From contig NZ_JABBPN010000017.1 of the NCBI RefSeq assembly GCF_012933385.1, forward strand, positions 28,544 to 92,543: DNA of 64,000 nt, written 5' to 3'. This DNA is from Paenibacillus lemnae (GTDB lineage Bacteria; Bacillota; Bacilli; Paenibacillales; Paenibacillaceae). The translations under genes and the position numbers were made by a program. Position 1 is the first letter of the stretch, and each line of letters begins with the position of its first letter. The notes beneath the pieces were generated by a model that had not been told where the DNA came from, searched no databases, and was given only the letters and a program-made list of their open reading frames with translations. Shown one piece after another: positions 26,460 to 34,771 of the stretch.

Positions 26460-27320
26460 ATGTCTAACCAAATCAAAAAAGTACTACTTGCCGGCGTCAT
26501 CAGTCTTTCACTCGTAGGAACTGGCTTCGCAGCTAGCGAACTGCTCAGCAGTCCTGCGGCATCGGCAAAATCGGCTTCGGAGCTTGCTCCAGGTAAACAG
26601 AAGAAAGCTTTTGCATCTCAGCTGGACGAGATTATCGACAGAGGATATATCCGGGTAGGTATGACAGGCGACTATAAGCCATTTACATATTTGAATCCTG
26701 AAAATAAGCAGTACGAAGGTTATGATGTTGACGCTGCTTATGAATTGGGTAAAGATCTGGGTGTTGAAGTGCGCTTCATTAACACAACCTGGTCCACTAT
26801 GATGAAAGATCTGCAGGATGACAAGTTCGATATCGCAGTCGGTGGTGTAACACGGAATACAGCAAGACAAAAAACTGCTTATGTGTCTGAGGGTTACGTA
26901 TCTTTTGGTAAGGTGCCTTTGATCCGTGCTGAAGACAAGGACAAATACAAGTCTGTGGAAGACATCAATCAGCCTTCTGTACGCATCGGTGTAAATCCGG
27001 GCGGTACAAACGAAATTTTCGTGCGTGAGCATTTGAAAAATGCAACCGTAACGGTCGTTCCGAACAACCTGGACGTGCCTCATCTGGTTGCTGACGGTAC
27101 TTATGATGTGATGATCACCGATACGGTTGAAGCGATCACTTATGCTAAAGCTGATTCCAGATTGTATGCAGCGCTAACTGACACGCCATTCACTAACAGT
27201 GAAAAGGGCTACATGATTCCTCGTGGTGATTTCGAGTATGCAAGCTACCTCGAAATGTGGATGGATGAAATGGAGCTTCAAGGCAAGTTCGATGAGCTGG
27301 ACAAAAAGTGGATTCAATAA
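26460..27320 (+). CDS. Secreted PheC-like (cyclohexadienyl dehydratase-type) binding-protein fold
   Basis: A 286-residue SBP_bac_3-fold protein with a non-lipoprotein signal peptide (ASAKS near residue 35, no Cys anywhere near). The core resembles PheC of Pseudomonas, a periplasmic cyclohexadienyl dehydratase that evolved from an amino-acid-binding protein: TGDYKPFTY at 69-77, TTWSTMMKDL with Trp111, NPGGTNEIFVREHLKNA with Glu185, MITDTVEA, and FTNSEKGYMIPRGDFEY. In PheC the Trp and the Glu of GTNE line the active site, and the Glu is the proposed proton donor (recalled, not checked). It may therefore convert prephenate or arogenate outside the membrane, or be a soluble ligand receptor for the chemoreceptor upstream. 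GGAGGAAATCACACC precedes the ATG. Confidence 0.72.
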   Translation: MSNQIKKVLLAGVISLSLVGTGFAASELLSSPAASAKSASELAPGKQKKAFASQLDEIIDRGYIRVGMTGDYKPFTYLNPENKQYEGYDVDAAYELGKDLGVEVRFINTTWSTMMKDLQDDKFDIAVGGVTRNTARQKTAYVSEGYVSFGKVPLIRAEDKDKYKSVEDINQPSVRIGVNPGGTNEIFVREHLKNATVTVVPNNLDVPHLVADGTYDVMITDTVEAITYAKADSRLYAALTDTPFTNSEKGYMIPRGDFEYASYLEMWMDEMELQGKFDELDKKWIQ

Positions 27321-27373
27321 TCAGACAAGCGCAGCCTGACCGCTGCTGCAGCAAATAGAATCATAGATTATAC

Positions 27374-27427
27374 AAAGCCTTCCCGCAGTGATGATGGTTA
27401 CTCATCTATCGCTGCCGGGGGCTTTTT
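27374..27427 (+). terminator. Terminator after the PheC-like gene
   Basis: AAAGCC at 27374 pairs with GGCTTT at the right arm. CCCGCAG pairs with CTGCCGGG with a bulge, and TTTTT follows. Confidence 0.65.
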
Positions 27428-27543
27428 ATTTCATCAGTGCCATGTTTATCCCGTTTCCGATCATCATGCTGCCGATGATTATGATTTATCTGTTCGCACA
27501 AAAATGGATCATCAACGGAATTACTCAAGGAGCGGTGAAGTAA
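27412..27543 (+). pseudogene. Remnant: C-terminus of a sugar ABC permease
   Basis: An open frame ending at TAA 27541 encodes FIPFPIIMLPMIMIYLFAQK, then WIINGITQGAVK. This is the usual last helix and tail of MalG/AraQ-type carbohydrate permeases (pattern LP...YLF.QK....G.T.GAVK). Only about 43 codons can be read, with no start or upstream permease body, and the preceding bases form a terminator. It is the 3' stump of a lost transporter operon. The assignment rests on a short but characteristic tail. Confidence 0.6.
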
Positions 27544-27599
27544 ATGATGGTTGTGCCGGCATCGGCAAGCTGCCTCAGTATCGCTGTATACATTTTTTA

Positions 27600-27796
27600 A
27601 TAAGGTTGTTTTTCAATCTTATTTATCCAAAAATAGAATATATTATCTCCATAAGCCTGATTTTCGGGCTTATTTTTTTGTTTTCTACCCATTTCTCGCC
27701 TGTAGTAAGCGATTCATCAAGTTTAAGATTGATTATCAAGCTTAAACTTTACCACCCTGGAAAAATGAGAGAATTAAGCTTGGTTTCCAAGCTTAT
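27600..27796. repeat. Four-palindrome intergenic repeat, copy A
   Basis: Four short hairpins start at 27600, 27651, 27720 and 27776. Three share the core AAGCTTG/CAAGCTT or variants; the third reads AGTTTAAG...CTTAAACT. The second is followed by seven T. Start-to-start distances (51, 69, 56) are identical to those in copy B at 50993-51190. Spacers share blocks such as ATTTCTCG and GAAAAATGAG. No protein is encoded. Which strand is functional is unknown. Confidence 0.85.
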
Positions 27797-28027
27797 TTTA
27801 GTGCCGTCTCACGGATATGAAATTCGAAACAACGACTTTTTGGGAAGGGCACATCAGCCCCGGACGGCTTAGTCCAGCTGGTCTATATTAGGAGTCACGG
27901 CGGATCTGGTCCAAATTCACATTGAGGCCTTATCATTTAATGAAGTGAAGTAAGGCCATGGGCATGGTATCATAGTATATGGAAGCGCATTCGAAAGACA
28001 GTCATTGGAAAGAGGGTTAACATCTTC
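27797..28027. other. Non-coding gap before the ROK kinase operon
   Basis: No gene is seen. GGCCTTA (27926) and TAAGGCC (27951) form an inverted repeat. TGGAAGCGCATTCG at 27980-27993 is a near match to the CcpA cre consensus and lies 35 bp before the ROK gene, so catabolite control is possible but unproven. Confidence 0.35.
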
Positions 28028-28930
28028 ATGAAACAGTGGATTGGTTTGGATATCGGCGGTACAGGAATCAAAGGGGCGCTGGTGGATCAGGATGGAATCA
28101 TGAGTGAACCGGTCGCAGTACCCACACCTGCACTGGAGGGAAGGGAGCGGATTCTCGAGGCGGCAGCAGGCCTGATTGGCCAGCTGGAGCAGCAGGCGTC
28201 CAGTCACGATATTGCCGGAATCGGCATTGGTACCGCAGGACGCGTCGATCGGCAGACCGGCAGCATCGTGTATGCTACAGACAACATGCCAGGCTGGACC
28301 GGAACCGGGATCCGGCAGGAGATCGGGAAGCTCTTTCCTTACCGTATTTCTGTAGAAAATGATGTAAATGCAGCCGCTTGGGGAGAGGCCTGGCTTGGTG
28401 CAGGCAGAGATGCCCATTCTTTCGTGCTGGCTGCCCTTGGAACCGGTATCGGCGGTGCCTTCGTATATGAAGGGCGCGTGCTGCCCGGCCTGCGCGGCGG
28501 GCTGGGTGAAATCGGCCATCTGATCATGGATCGGGAAGGAAGCCTCTGCACCTGCGGTCAGCGGGGCTGCTGGGAAACGCTCTGTTCCGGGACAGCGCTC
28601 AGCCGTATTGCGCGGGAGACTCATGCTGACTGGAGCAGCCGGTTTCTGGTTCAGGCGTACACGGAAGGTCATCCTGATGCGCTTCAGGCTATGGACTTGT
28701 ACTTGTCTGATCTCGCTCGCGGACTGATTTCGGTACAGCAGGCTTATGACCCTGAAGTGATCGTACTGGGCGGCGGGGTGTCAGACGGTTACCCGCTGTG
28801 GAGCAAGGATCTTCAGGATAAAATCTCGCAGTTTAGTGTAGTTCCCGTCCGGCTGGCCAAGGCGGAACTGGGCAACCGTGCCGGCATCATGGGTGCGGTG
28901 AAATGGGCAATGACCGATACAACAGCGTAG
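28028..28930 (+). CDS. ROK family sugar kinase
   Basis: A 300-residue ROK kinase, probably for glucose, a glucosamine derivative or another hexose. The phosphate loop is GLDIGGTGIKGALVDQDG. ENDVNAAAWGE carries the catalytic Asp, then GTGIGGAFVYEG, GEIGHLI and the zinc-site motif CTCGQRGCWE are all intact. There is no N-terminal HTH, so it is a kinase rather than a repressor. AGAGGG lies upstream of ATG with long spacing. It heads an operon with two Gfo/Idh/MocA dehydrogenases. Confidence 0.9.
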   Translation: MKQWIGLDIGGTGIKGALVDQDGIMSEPVAVPTPALEGRERILEAAAGLIGQLEQQASSHDIAGIGIGTAGRVDRQTGSIVYATDNMPGWTGTGIRQEIGKLFPYRISVENDVNAAAWGEAWLGAGRDAHSFVLAALGTGIGGAFVYEGRVLPGLRGGLGEIGHLIMDREGSLCTCGQRGCWETLCSGTALSRIARETHADWSSRFLVQAYTEGHPDALQAMDLYLSDLARGLISVQQAYDPEVIVLGGGVSDGYPLWSKDLQDKISQFSVVPVRLAKAELGNRAGIMGAVKWAMTDTTA

Positions 28931-28958
28931 CTGATAAAAAGGACTGGAGGGATTGACA

Positions 28959-29957
28959 ATGAACATAGCCATTATCGGCTGTGGCACGATGGGCATGACC
29001 TATGCCTACAATCTGGGGAAGATGCCGGGCGTGAACGTATCCGGAACCGCAGATTTGCTGAAGGAACGCGCACAGGATGCGGCGAGTGCAAGCGGCGGCA
29101 AGGCTTATACGGACTGGGAACAGATGCTGGACGCCGAGTCTCCGGAAACCGTTGCCGTCTGTGTGCCGACATATTTGCATAAAGAATTCGTGATCAAGCT
29201 GGCACGGCGCGGCATCCATATTATATGCGAGAAGCCGGCTGCGCTGACGCTGGAAGATGCCCGTGAAATGAAACAAATTTGTGAGGAGCAGGGCGTCCGG
29301 CTGTTTATCGGCCATGTGGTACGTTTCTTTCCTAGCTATGCAGATGCCATCCATAAGGTGCGTTCAGGAAAGATCGGTACGGCACAGATGGCTCATTTTA
29401 AACGTCATGGATCTTATCCGCAGGGCAGTGAGCTTTGGTATCATGATCCTGCGAAGAGCGGAGGCGTCATCATGGATCTGATGATTCATGATATTGATTA
29501 TGCCTGCTGGCTGTTTGGCGATGTAGAGTCCGTCTATGCCTCTGTTACAGATCCCTCCATTTCGGGAATAGAGTATGCCCAGATCACGCTGAAGTTCCAG
29601 AGCGGTGCTATTGCGAATCTGACCGGATTCTGGGGATATCCGGGACCATTTACAACACAATTCGAGATTACCGGTGACCAGGGATTGATCCGCTATGACA
29701 GCAATCAGGTGCAGTCACTGGACCTGAAAACATTGGCTGGACTCTCCAAATCACAGGATGCCGTACAGGTGCCTTCAAGTCCGGCGCTGCATGATCCGTA
29801 CTACGGTGAAGTCAAACATTTTATCGAATGTATTCAAAGCGGCGAGGAGCCGATCGTCAGCATCTCTGATGCCTGCCGGGCGGTCGAAGTGGCCCTGGCC
29901 TGCAAGCAGTCAGCACAGACCGGACAGCCGGTTCCGATGGGAGGTACTGCATCATGA
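28959..29957 (+). CDS. Gfo/Idh/MocA family oxidoreductase
   Basis: A 332-residue dehydrogenase with AIIGCGTMGMTYAYN (Rossmann loop), VCVPTYLHKEF, ICEKPAALTLEDA (catalytic Lys) and KSGGVIMDLMIHDIDYACWLFG. ATG 28959 has GGAGGG 8 nt upstream; a TTG two codons earlier is less likely. Its stop overlaps the next Gfo gene (ATGA). The pair follows a ROK kinase, suggesting one sugar-modification pathway. Confidence 0.88.
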   Translation: MNIAIIGCGTMGMTYAYNLGKMPGVNVSGTADLLKERAQDAASASGGKAYTDWEQMLDAESPETVAVCVPTYLHKEFVIKLARRGIHIICEKPAALTLEDAREMKQICEEQGVRLFIGHVVRFFPSYADAIHKVRSGKIGTAQMAHFKRHGSYPQGSELWYHDPAKSGGVIMDLMIHDIDYACWLFGDVESVYASVTDPSISGIEYAQITLKFQSGAIANLTGFWGYPGPFTTQFEITGDQGLIRYDSNQVQSLDLKTLAGLSKSQDAVQVPSSPALHDPYYGEVKHFIECIQSGEEPIVSISDACRAVEVALACKQSAQTGQPVPMGGTAS

Positions 29958-30952
29958 AAACATTGAAGATCGGTTTTATCAGCTTTGCGCATATGCATGC
30001 TGTCAGCTATCTGAACGCCATGCTGGAGCGCGCTGATGTCGAGGTAGTAGGTATTGCTGATGAGAATCAGGAACGTGTGGCGCCATTTACGGAGAAACAC
30101 GGTATCCCTTATTTTGAAAATGCCTCTAAGCTGCTCTCCCAGGAGATCAATGCGGTCGTCATCTGTTCAGAGAACGCGCGTCATGCTGAATTGACCCGTG
30201 AGGCAGCTGCGGCAGGAAAGCATATTCTCTGCGAGAAGCCGCTGGGCTTGTCGGAGAAGGAGATGCTGGACATGATCCAGGTGTGCAAGGATAACCATGT
30301 ACAGCTGATGACCGCATTTCCTTGCCGTTATCTAGCCTCTGTCCGTGAAGCGAAGGAAGCTATTGATGCCGGGAAGATCGGACAGATTATCGCGATGAAG
30401 GGGACGAACCGCGGCACAATGCCGGGAGGATGGTTTCTGGAGAAAGAACACTCCGGCGGCGGCGCGGTGCTTGATCACACCGTCCATGTCATGGATCTGA
30501 TGCATTGGTTTACCGGCAGTGTGGCAGAGCAGGTGTATGCCCATGCAGGCACCCTGTTTCATGATACCGCCATCGACGATGCGGGCATGGTCCATGTGAA
30601 ATTTCAAAATGGCGTGTTCGGCGTCCTGGATCCAAGCTGGTCACGTCCAAAGAATTTCCCGACATGGGGTGATGTGACGCTGGAAGTGATCGGTACAGAA
30701 GGTACGCTGTATATTGATGCTTTTGCCCAGAAGAATGATGTGTACAGCGATGCCGGCGGCAAGACAGCTGCCTGGAGCTTCTGGGGAGATAATATGGATA
30801 AAGGTCTGGTCGACAGCTTTGTGGACAGTCTGCTGAATGGCAGCGAGGTTGCCATCAGCGGTGAGGATGGCTACTATTCCGCACGTGTGGGTCTGGCTGC
30901 ATACGAGTCTGCTGAAACCGGCAAGCCGGTAGCATTAAACAAACCGTTCTAA
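29954..30952 (+). CDS. Gfo/Idh/MocA family oxidoreductase, AHxHA subgroup
   Basis: A 332-residue member whose nucleotide loop reads IGFISFAHMHAVSYL rather than GxGxxG. That is a real sub-type of the family, but a departure from its neighbour. The catalytic motif LCEKPLGLSEKE is intact, as is SGGGAVLDHTVHVMDLMHWF. It starts in an ATGA overlap with the preceding gene. It probably acts with that enzyme, perhaps on the same keto-sugar. Confidence 0.85.
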   Translation: MKTLKIGFISFAHMHAVSYLNAMLERADVEVVGIADENQERVAPFTEKHGIPYFENASKLLSQEINAVVICSENARHAELTREAAAAGKHILCEKPLGLSEKEMLDMIQVCKDNHVQLMTAFPCRYLASVREAKEAIDAGKIGQIIAMKGTNRGTMPGGWFLEKEHSGGGAVLDHTVHVMDLMHWFTGSVAEQVYAHAGTLFHDTAIDDAGMVHVKFQNGVFGVLDPSWSRPKNFPTWGDVTLEVIGTEGTLYIDAFAQKNDVYSDAGGKTAAWSFWGDNMDKGLVDSFVDSLLNGSEVAISGEDGYYSARVGLAAYESAETGKPVALNKPF

Positions 30953-30966
30953 TCTAAGACAATGAG

Positions 30967-31013
30967 AAAAGGACGTTCCCGCGGTCACAGCGACCGGCAG
31001 GGAGCGTCCTTTT
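30967..31013. terminator. Bidirectional terminator
   Basis: AAAAGGACG and CGTCCTTTT pair, with inner TCCC/GGGA and GGTC/GACC stems, between converging genes. Confidence 0.85.
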
Positions 31014-31049
31014 GTATCTGTTCGGAGCCTGTAAGGCTGCGTGCTTTGC

Positions 31050-31895
31050 TTACCCTTGCGATATCCAGACAATAAAGATAATGGCAGCCAGCACGATGCG
31101 GTAGATGGCGAAAGGCACCAGCTTGATCCGGTTGATCAGCTTCAGGAAGAAGCGAATCGAGACCAGGGCGAACAGGAATGCACTGATAAATCCGGCGATA
31201 AAGAACGGCAGTGCACTCATCGAGAAATACTCCAGATTCTTCATCAGGGACAGGAAGCTGGCACCGAACATGATCGGTACGGCCATGATGAAGGTAAAGT
31301 CTGCGGCTGCGCGGTGACTCATCCCGAGCATAACACCGCCCGAAATCGTGGAACCCGAGCGGGAGAAGCCCGGCCAGAGCGACAGACATTGGAACAGGCC
31401 GACACCCAGTGCCTGCTTGTATGTAAGCTGGTCCACGCTCTCAGTGACGGGCGTTTTACGGCTGGAACGGTCGGCTGCAATCATCAATACAGCACCGGCT
31501 ACCAGGCCAATCATGACCGTTTCTACGGAAAATAAGTAATCGTCAATCTGGTCTTTGAAGATGACACCCAGCACCCCGGCAGGAATCATGCCCACAATAA
31601 CCTGTGCGAGCTTGAGACGTCCGCCAGAGGCAGGAGTTCCGCTCTCACTCTTCTTTCGTTTGATCCCCAGCAAATCCATGAACCGGCTCCAGAATACGAT
31701 CACAACAGCCAGAATGGAACCGAGCTGAACGACAATTTTAAACGTATTGGCCACATATTTTCCCAGGAATTCCTCGGACTGCAGCCACATATCATCGACG
31801 ATAATCATATGTCCGGTGGAGGATACGGGGGCGAACTCGGTCAGCCCTTCCACCATACCGAGAATAATCGCCTTCATAAACAAGATAAAATCCAT
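31050..31895 (-). CDS. uppP: Undecaprenyl-diphosphatase
   Basis: A 281-residue BacA/UppP membrane enzyme that dephosphorylates undecaprenyl pyrophosphate to recycle the lipid carrier for wall synthesis; it also confers bacitracin tolerance. Both signature loops are present: EGLTEFAPVSSTGHMI near residue 16 and LWPGFSRSGSTISGG near 165. About eight hydrophobic helices. It lies next to a DedA gene on the same strand; DedA proteins have been linked to undecaprenyl-phosphate recycling. Confidence 0.95.
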   Translation of the reverse strand: MDFILFMKAIILGMVEGLTEFAPVSSTGHMIIVDDMWLQSEEFLGKYVANTFKIVVQLGSILAVVIVFWSRFMDLLGIKRKKSESGTPASGGRLKLAQVIVGMIPAGVLGVIFKDQIDDYLFSVETVMIGLVAGAVLMIAADRSSRKTPVTESVDQLTYKQALGVGLFQCLSLWPGFSRSGSTISGGVMLGMSHRAAADFTFIMAVPIMFGASFLSLMKNLEYFSMSALPFFIAGFISAFLFALVSIRFFLKLINRIKLVPFAIYRIVLAAIIFIVWISQG

Positions 31896-31934
31896 AACGT
31901 TCTAAACCTCTCCCTATTTCAAAATAAATGCTTA

Positions 31935-32549
31935 TTAATTGCTGCGCTTCCGCAGCTTGCGAACAAACAGCACCATGAATACGATCGCAGCCACCGCGAT
32001 GACAGCGTACGCTATATTTGAGTATACATCCATAAAGGTCAGAATGTCTTCCCAGGAGTCGCCGAGAAATGCGCCCAGCGAAACGAGAATCACATTCCAG
32101 ATCAACGTACCCGCAGTTGTGAACAGCAGGAACATGCTGAATTTCATGTTGGACATGCCGGCCGGGATAGAGATGAGGCTGCGGATCAGCGGAATCATCC
32201 GGCAGAAGAACACCGTCCAGTATCCGTATTTATCAAACCAGCGGTCAGCACGGTGGATATCTTCTTTTTTGACACGGAAGATATGTCCCCAGCGGTCCAC
32301 CAGCTTCTCCAGATTCTCTACATCCAGCAGCAGCCCGATGCCATACAAAATAACCGCACCCGCCACGGAACCGAGTGTAGCTGCAATGATGACACCTGTG
32401 ATCGTAAGACCGGTATAGGTGGTCATAAAACCGCCGAACGTCAGGATCACTTCCGATGGAATGGGCGGGAAGACGTTCTCCAGGGCAATCATTAGAAAAA
32501 TACCAAAATATCCAAACTGCTCCATAATATTCGTGATCCAGGCTTGCAA
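31935..32549 (-). CDS. DedA family membrane protein (SNARE-associated/VTT fold)
   Basis: A 204-residue DedA protein with FGIFLMIALENVFPPIPSE near 20, FGGFMTTYTGL, the conserved FFCRMIPLIRSLISIPAGMS with its essential Arg, and GTLIWNVILVSLGAFLG. The TTG at 32549 is chosen: GAGGTG lies 6 nt upstream and homologues begin near this point; a GTG at 32558 is inside that site. DedA proteins act as lipid flippases, including C55-phosphate. Located 39 bp upstream of uppP on the same strand, so probably co-transcribed. Confidence 0.88.
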   Translation of the reverse strand: MQAWITNIMEQFGYFGIFLMIALENVFPPIPSEVILTFGGFMTTYTGLTITGVIIAATLGSVAGAVILYGIGLLLDVENLEKLVDRWGHIFRVKKEDIHRADRWFDKYGYWTVFFCRMIPLIRSLISIPAGMSNMKFSMFLLFTTAGTLIWNVILVSLGAFLGDSWEDILTFMDVYSNIAYAVIAVAAIVFMVLFVRKLRKRSN

Positions 32550-32794
32550 TGAGTTCACCTCGTTTTAGATTTTCAATCCTATACAGAGCTGCTTGCTCCC
32601 TCAGTCTTTCTCATTATAATAGCGTCTGTTCTGGTTGAACAGCACCGCTTGCGGCCGGTGAAGTTTTGTTATGAAAGTCAGGGTATCCATTTATAGGAAG
32701 GAAGGTAAAAATGTAGAGTGATTGCAGCATGAAGGAATGTGTTATATAAGAAAGTGCTAGTGATCAAAAATTTTGTTGTGGAGGTTTACATGAA

Positions 32795-33916
32795 ATGAAA
32801 GAAAACCATATCCCTTTGTTTGAATCTTACTTATTAAAAAAAGGAATCGAACTGAAGAATCGGATCGTTATGGCTCCCATGACGAATTATTCCTCACATG
32901 AGGATGGAACGGTATCAGAGGAGGAGCTTAACTACTATAAACGACGGTCGGACGGTCCAGGAATGGTGATTACAGCATGCACCTATGTCACGGCTAACGG
33001 AAAAGGCTTTCCGGGTGAATTCGCGGGCCACACCGATGCTATGATTCCCAGCCTGCGGCAGCTGGCAGAAACGATTCAAGCTGGGGGCGCCAAAGCCATC
33101 CTGCAAATTTTCCATGGCGGGCGTTCCTGTCCGCCGGATCAGGTAGATGGTGATGTGGTCAGCGCCAGTGCCGTGGCTTCAGAGGAGCGGGGCGGAGGAG
33201 CACAGCCACGAAGCCTGTCCGATCAGGAAATCCGGGACATTGTCCGTGACTTTGGCGAAACCACACGCCGGGCCATTGAAGCCGGCTATGACGGTGTGGA
33301 AATTCACGGGGCTAACGGCTACCTGATTCATCAGTTCTTCTCTCCGCATTCCAACCGGCGGGAAGATGAGTGGGGCGGCAGCCTGGAGAAGCGGATGGCT
33401 TTTCCGCTGGCGGTGGTAAACGAAGTAACACGGGTCGTCCGTGAGCATGGTGACAGACCGTTCGCGGTGGGATACCGCTTCTCGCCAGAAGAAGCTACAA
33501 CCCCTGGCTTTACACTGGACGATACCTTGGCGCTGGTGGACAAGTTGGCGGATACGCCGCTGGATTACCTGCATGTGTCCCTGATGAGTTACGAGGTGAA
33601 GCCGAGGACGGGGCCGGACGTTACCCGTACCACGATGGAGCTGCTGCTGGACACGGTGGGACGGAGAAAGCCATTCATAGGTGTCGGCTCTGTTCACACG
33701 CCGGATCAGGCGGCAGAGGTGCTCGCAGCAGGAGCGGCGCTGGTAGCATTGGGACGTGAGCTGATCATGGAGCCTGACTGGGTGCAGAAAGTGCAGCATC
33801 AGCAGGAAAATGGGATCCGCACGACCGTGGGTCAAGAGGATCAGGAAAAGCTGGTCATCCCGGGTCCGCTCTGGCACCGCATTATGAATGTGCCGGGCTG
33901 GTTCCCGGTACGATAG
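32795..33916 (+). CDS. NADH:flavin oxidoreductase (old yellow enzyme family)
   Basis: A 373-residue FMN enzyme that reduces activated C=C bonds, of the YqiG/NamA kind. NRIVMAPMTNYSS opens the barrel, followed by QIFHGGR, the signature EIHGANGYLIHQFFSP and NRREDEWGGSLEKRM, and the C-terminal FMN site VALGRELIMEPDW. The Shine-Dalgarno GGAGG is 10 nt from this ATG but 5 nt from an ATG opening a two-codon ORF (ATG AAA TGA, 32790-32798). Confidence 0.92.
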   Translation: MKENHIPLFESYLLKKGIELKNRIVMAPMTNYSSHEDGTVSEEELNYYKRRSDGPGMVITACTYVTANGKGFPGEFAGHTDAMIPSLRQLAETIQAGGAKAILQIFHGGRSCPPDQVDGDVVSASAVASEERGGGAQPRSLSDQEIRDIVRDFGETTRRAIEAGYDGVEIHGANGYLIHQFFSPHSNRREDEWGGSLEKRMAFPLAVVNEVTRVVREHGDRPFAVGYRFSPEEATTPGFTLDDTLALVDKLADTPLDYLHVSLMSYEVKPRTGPDVTRTTMELLLDTVGRRKPFIGVGSVHTPDQAAEVLAAGAALVALGRELIMEPDWVQKVQHQQENGIRTTVGQEDQEKLVIPGPLWHRIMNVPGWFPVR

Positions 33917-33930
33917 AGGAAAGGCCAAGG

Positions 33931-33967
33931 GCCGTTTCGCAGTGGGATACACGCGGAACGGCTATTT
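33931..33967 (+). terminator. Intrinsic terminator
   Basis: GCCGTTTCGC and GCGGAACGGC pair, with TATTTTT following. Confidence 0.8.
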
Positions 33968-34042
33968 TTGCATTAGACAGCTTTCAGATCCTGTGATATG
34001 TATGATAGAACGCCAAACTGGATTGAAGAAAGAGAGTTTAAT

Positions 34043-34771
34043 ATGCCATATACCTTAATGATTGTTGAAGATGAACACCAGCTTCGCGGAATTACTGCCG
34101 ATTATCTGCGCAGCACAGGTTATGAAGTGCTGGAGGCAGCAGATGGTAATGAAGCGCTCCGCATGGCGGAGGGGAAACAGATTTCCCTGTATATATTGGA
34201 CTGGATGCTTCCCGGCATGGAGGGCGATGCTTTGTGCCGTAAACTTCGGGAAAGCACACAGGCCCCGATCCTGTTCTTGACGGCGGTGTCGGAGGAGATG
34301 GACAAGCTGTCTGTGCTGGAGATCGGTGCGGATGATTATATGACCAAGCCTTTTTCCATCCGGGAGCTGGCGGTACGGGTCAAAGTGCTGCTGAGGCGGG
34401 CTTTTGAGATGAAGGAAGGCGGCGAATCAGACGGAACGATGCACGGCAGCAATGATGCGGAATCCGATGTGCTGAAGCGCGGGAGACTTGTGCTGGACAT
34501 AAAAAAACATGAGGTTTTCGTGAATAGCAATCCGGTAGAGCTGACCTTCACCGAATTCAAAATTCTGAACATACTGTGCAAATCCCCAGGCCGGGTATAC
34601 AGCCGGATGCAGCTGCTGGAACTGGCTATGGGATCGTCCTATGCAGGTTATGAACGCACCATCGACACCCATATCCGAAATCTTCGAAAGAAGATTGAGC
34701 ATCATCCGGATGAGCCGGAGCTGATTATTACCGTCTTTGGTGTAGGCTATAAATTCGGGGAAAATTTATGA
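34043..34771 (+). CDS. OmpR-family response regulator (system 1)
   Basis: A 242-residue regulator. The receiver has VEDEHQL, phosphoacceptor Asp in YILDWMLPGMEG, LFLTAVSE and TKPFSIREL. The winged helix has LTFTEFKILNILCKSPGRVY and RTIDTHIRNLRKKIE. ATG 34043 follows AAAGAGAG; a longer reading from 33998 lacks a site. It overlaps its kinase (ATGA) and is followed by an ABC exporter. The five 11-bp repeats at 35782 are its likely binding site. Confidence 0.9.
   Translation: MPYTLMIVEDEHQLRGITADYLRSTGYEVLEAADGNEALRMAEGKQISLYILDWMLPGMEGDALCRKLRESTQAPILFLTAVSEEMDKLSVLEIGADDYMTKPFSIRELAVRVKVLLRRAFEMKEGGESDGTMHGSNDAESDVLKRGRLVLDIKKHEVFVNSNPVELTFTEFKILNILCKSPGRVYSRMQLLELAMGSSYAGYERTIDTHIRNLRKKIEHHPDEPELIITVFGVGYKFGENL

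Noticed and set aside
31041..31535. Open frame opposite uppP
   Set aside because: UppP motifs are clear on the minus strand; the plus-strand product is charged low-complexity sequence.
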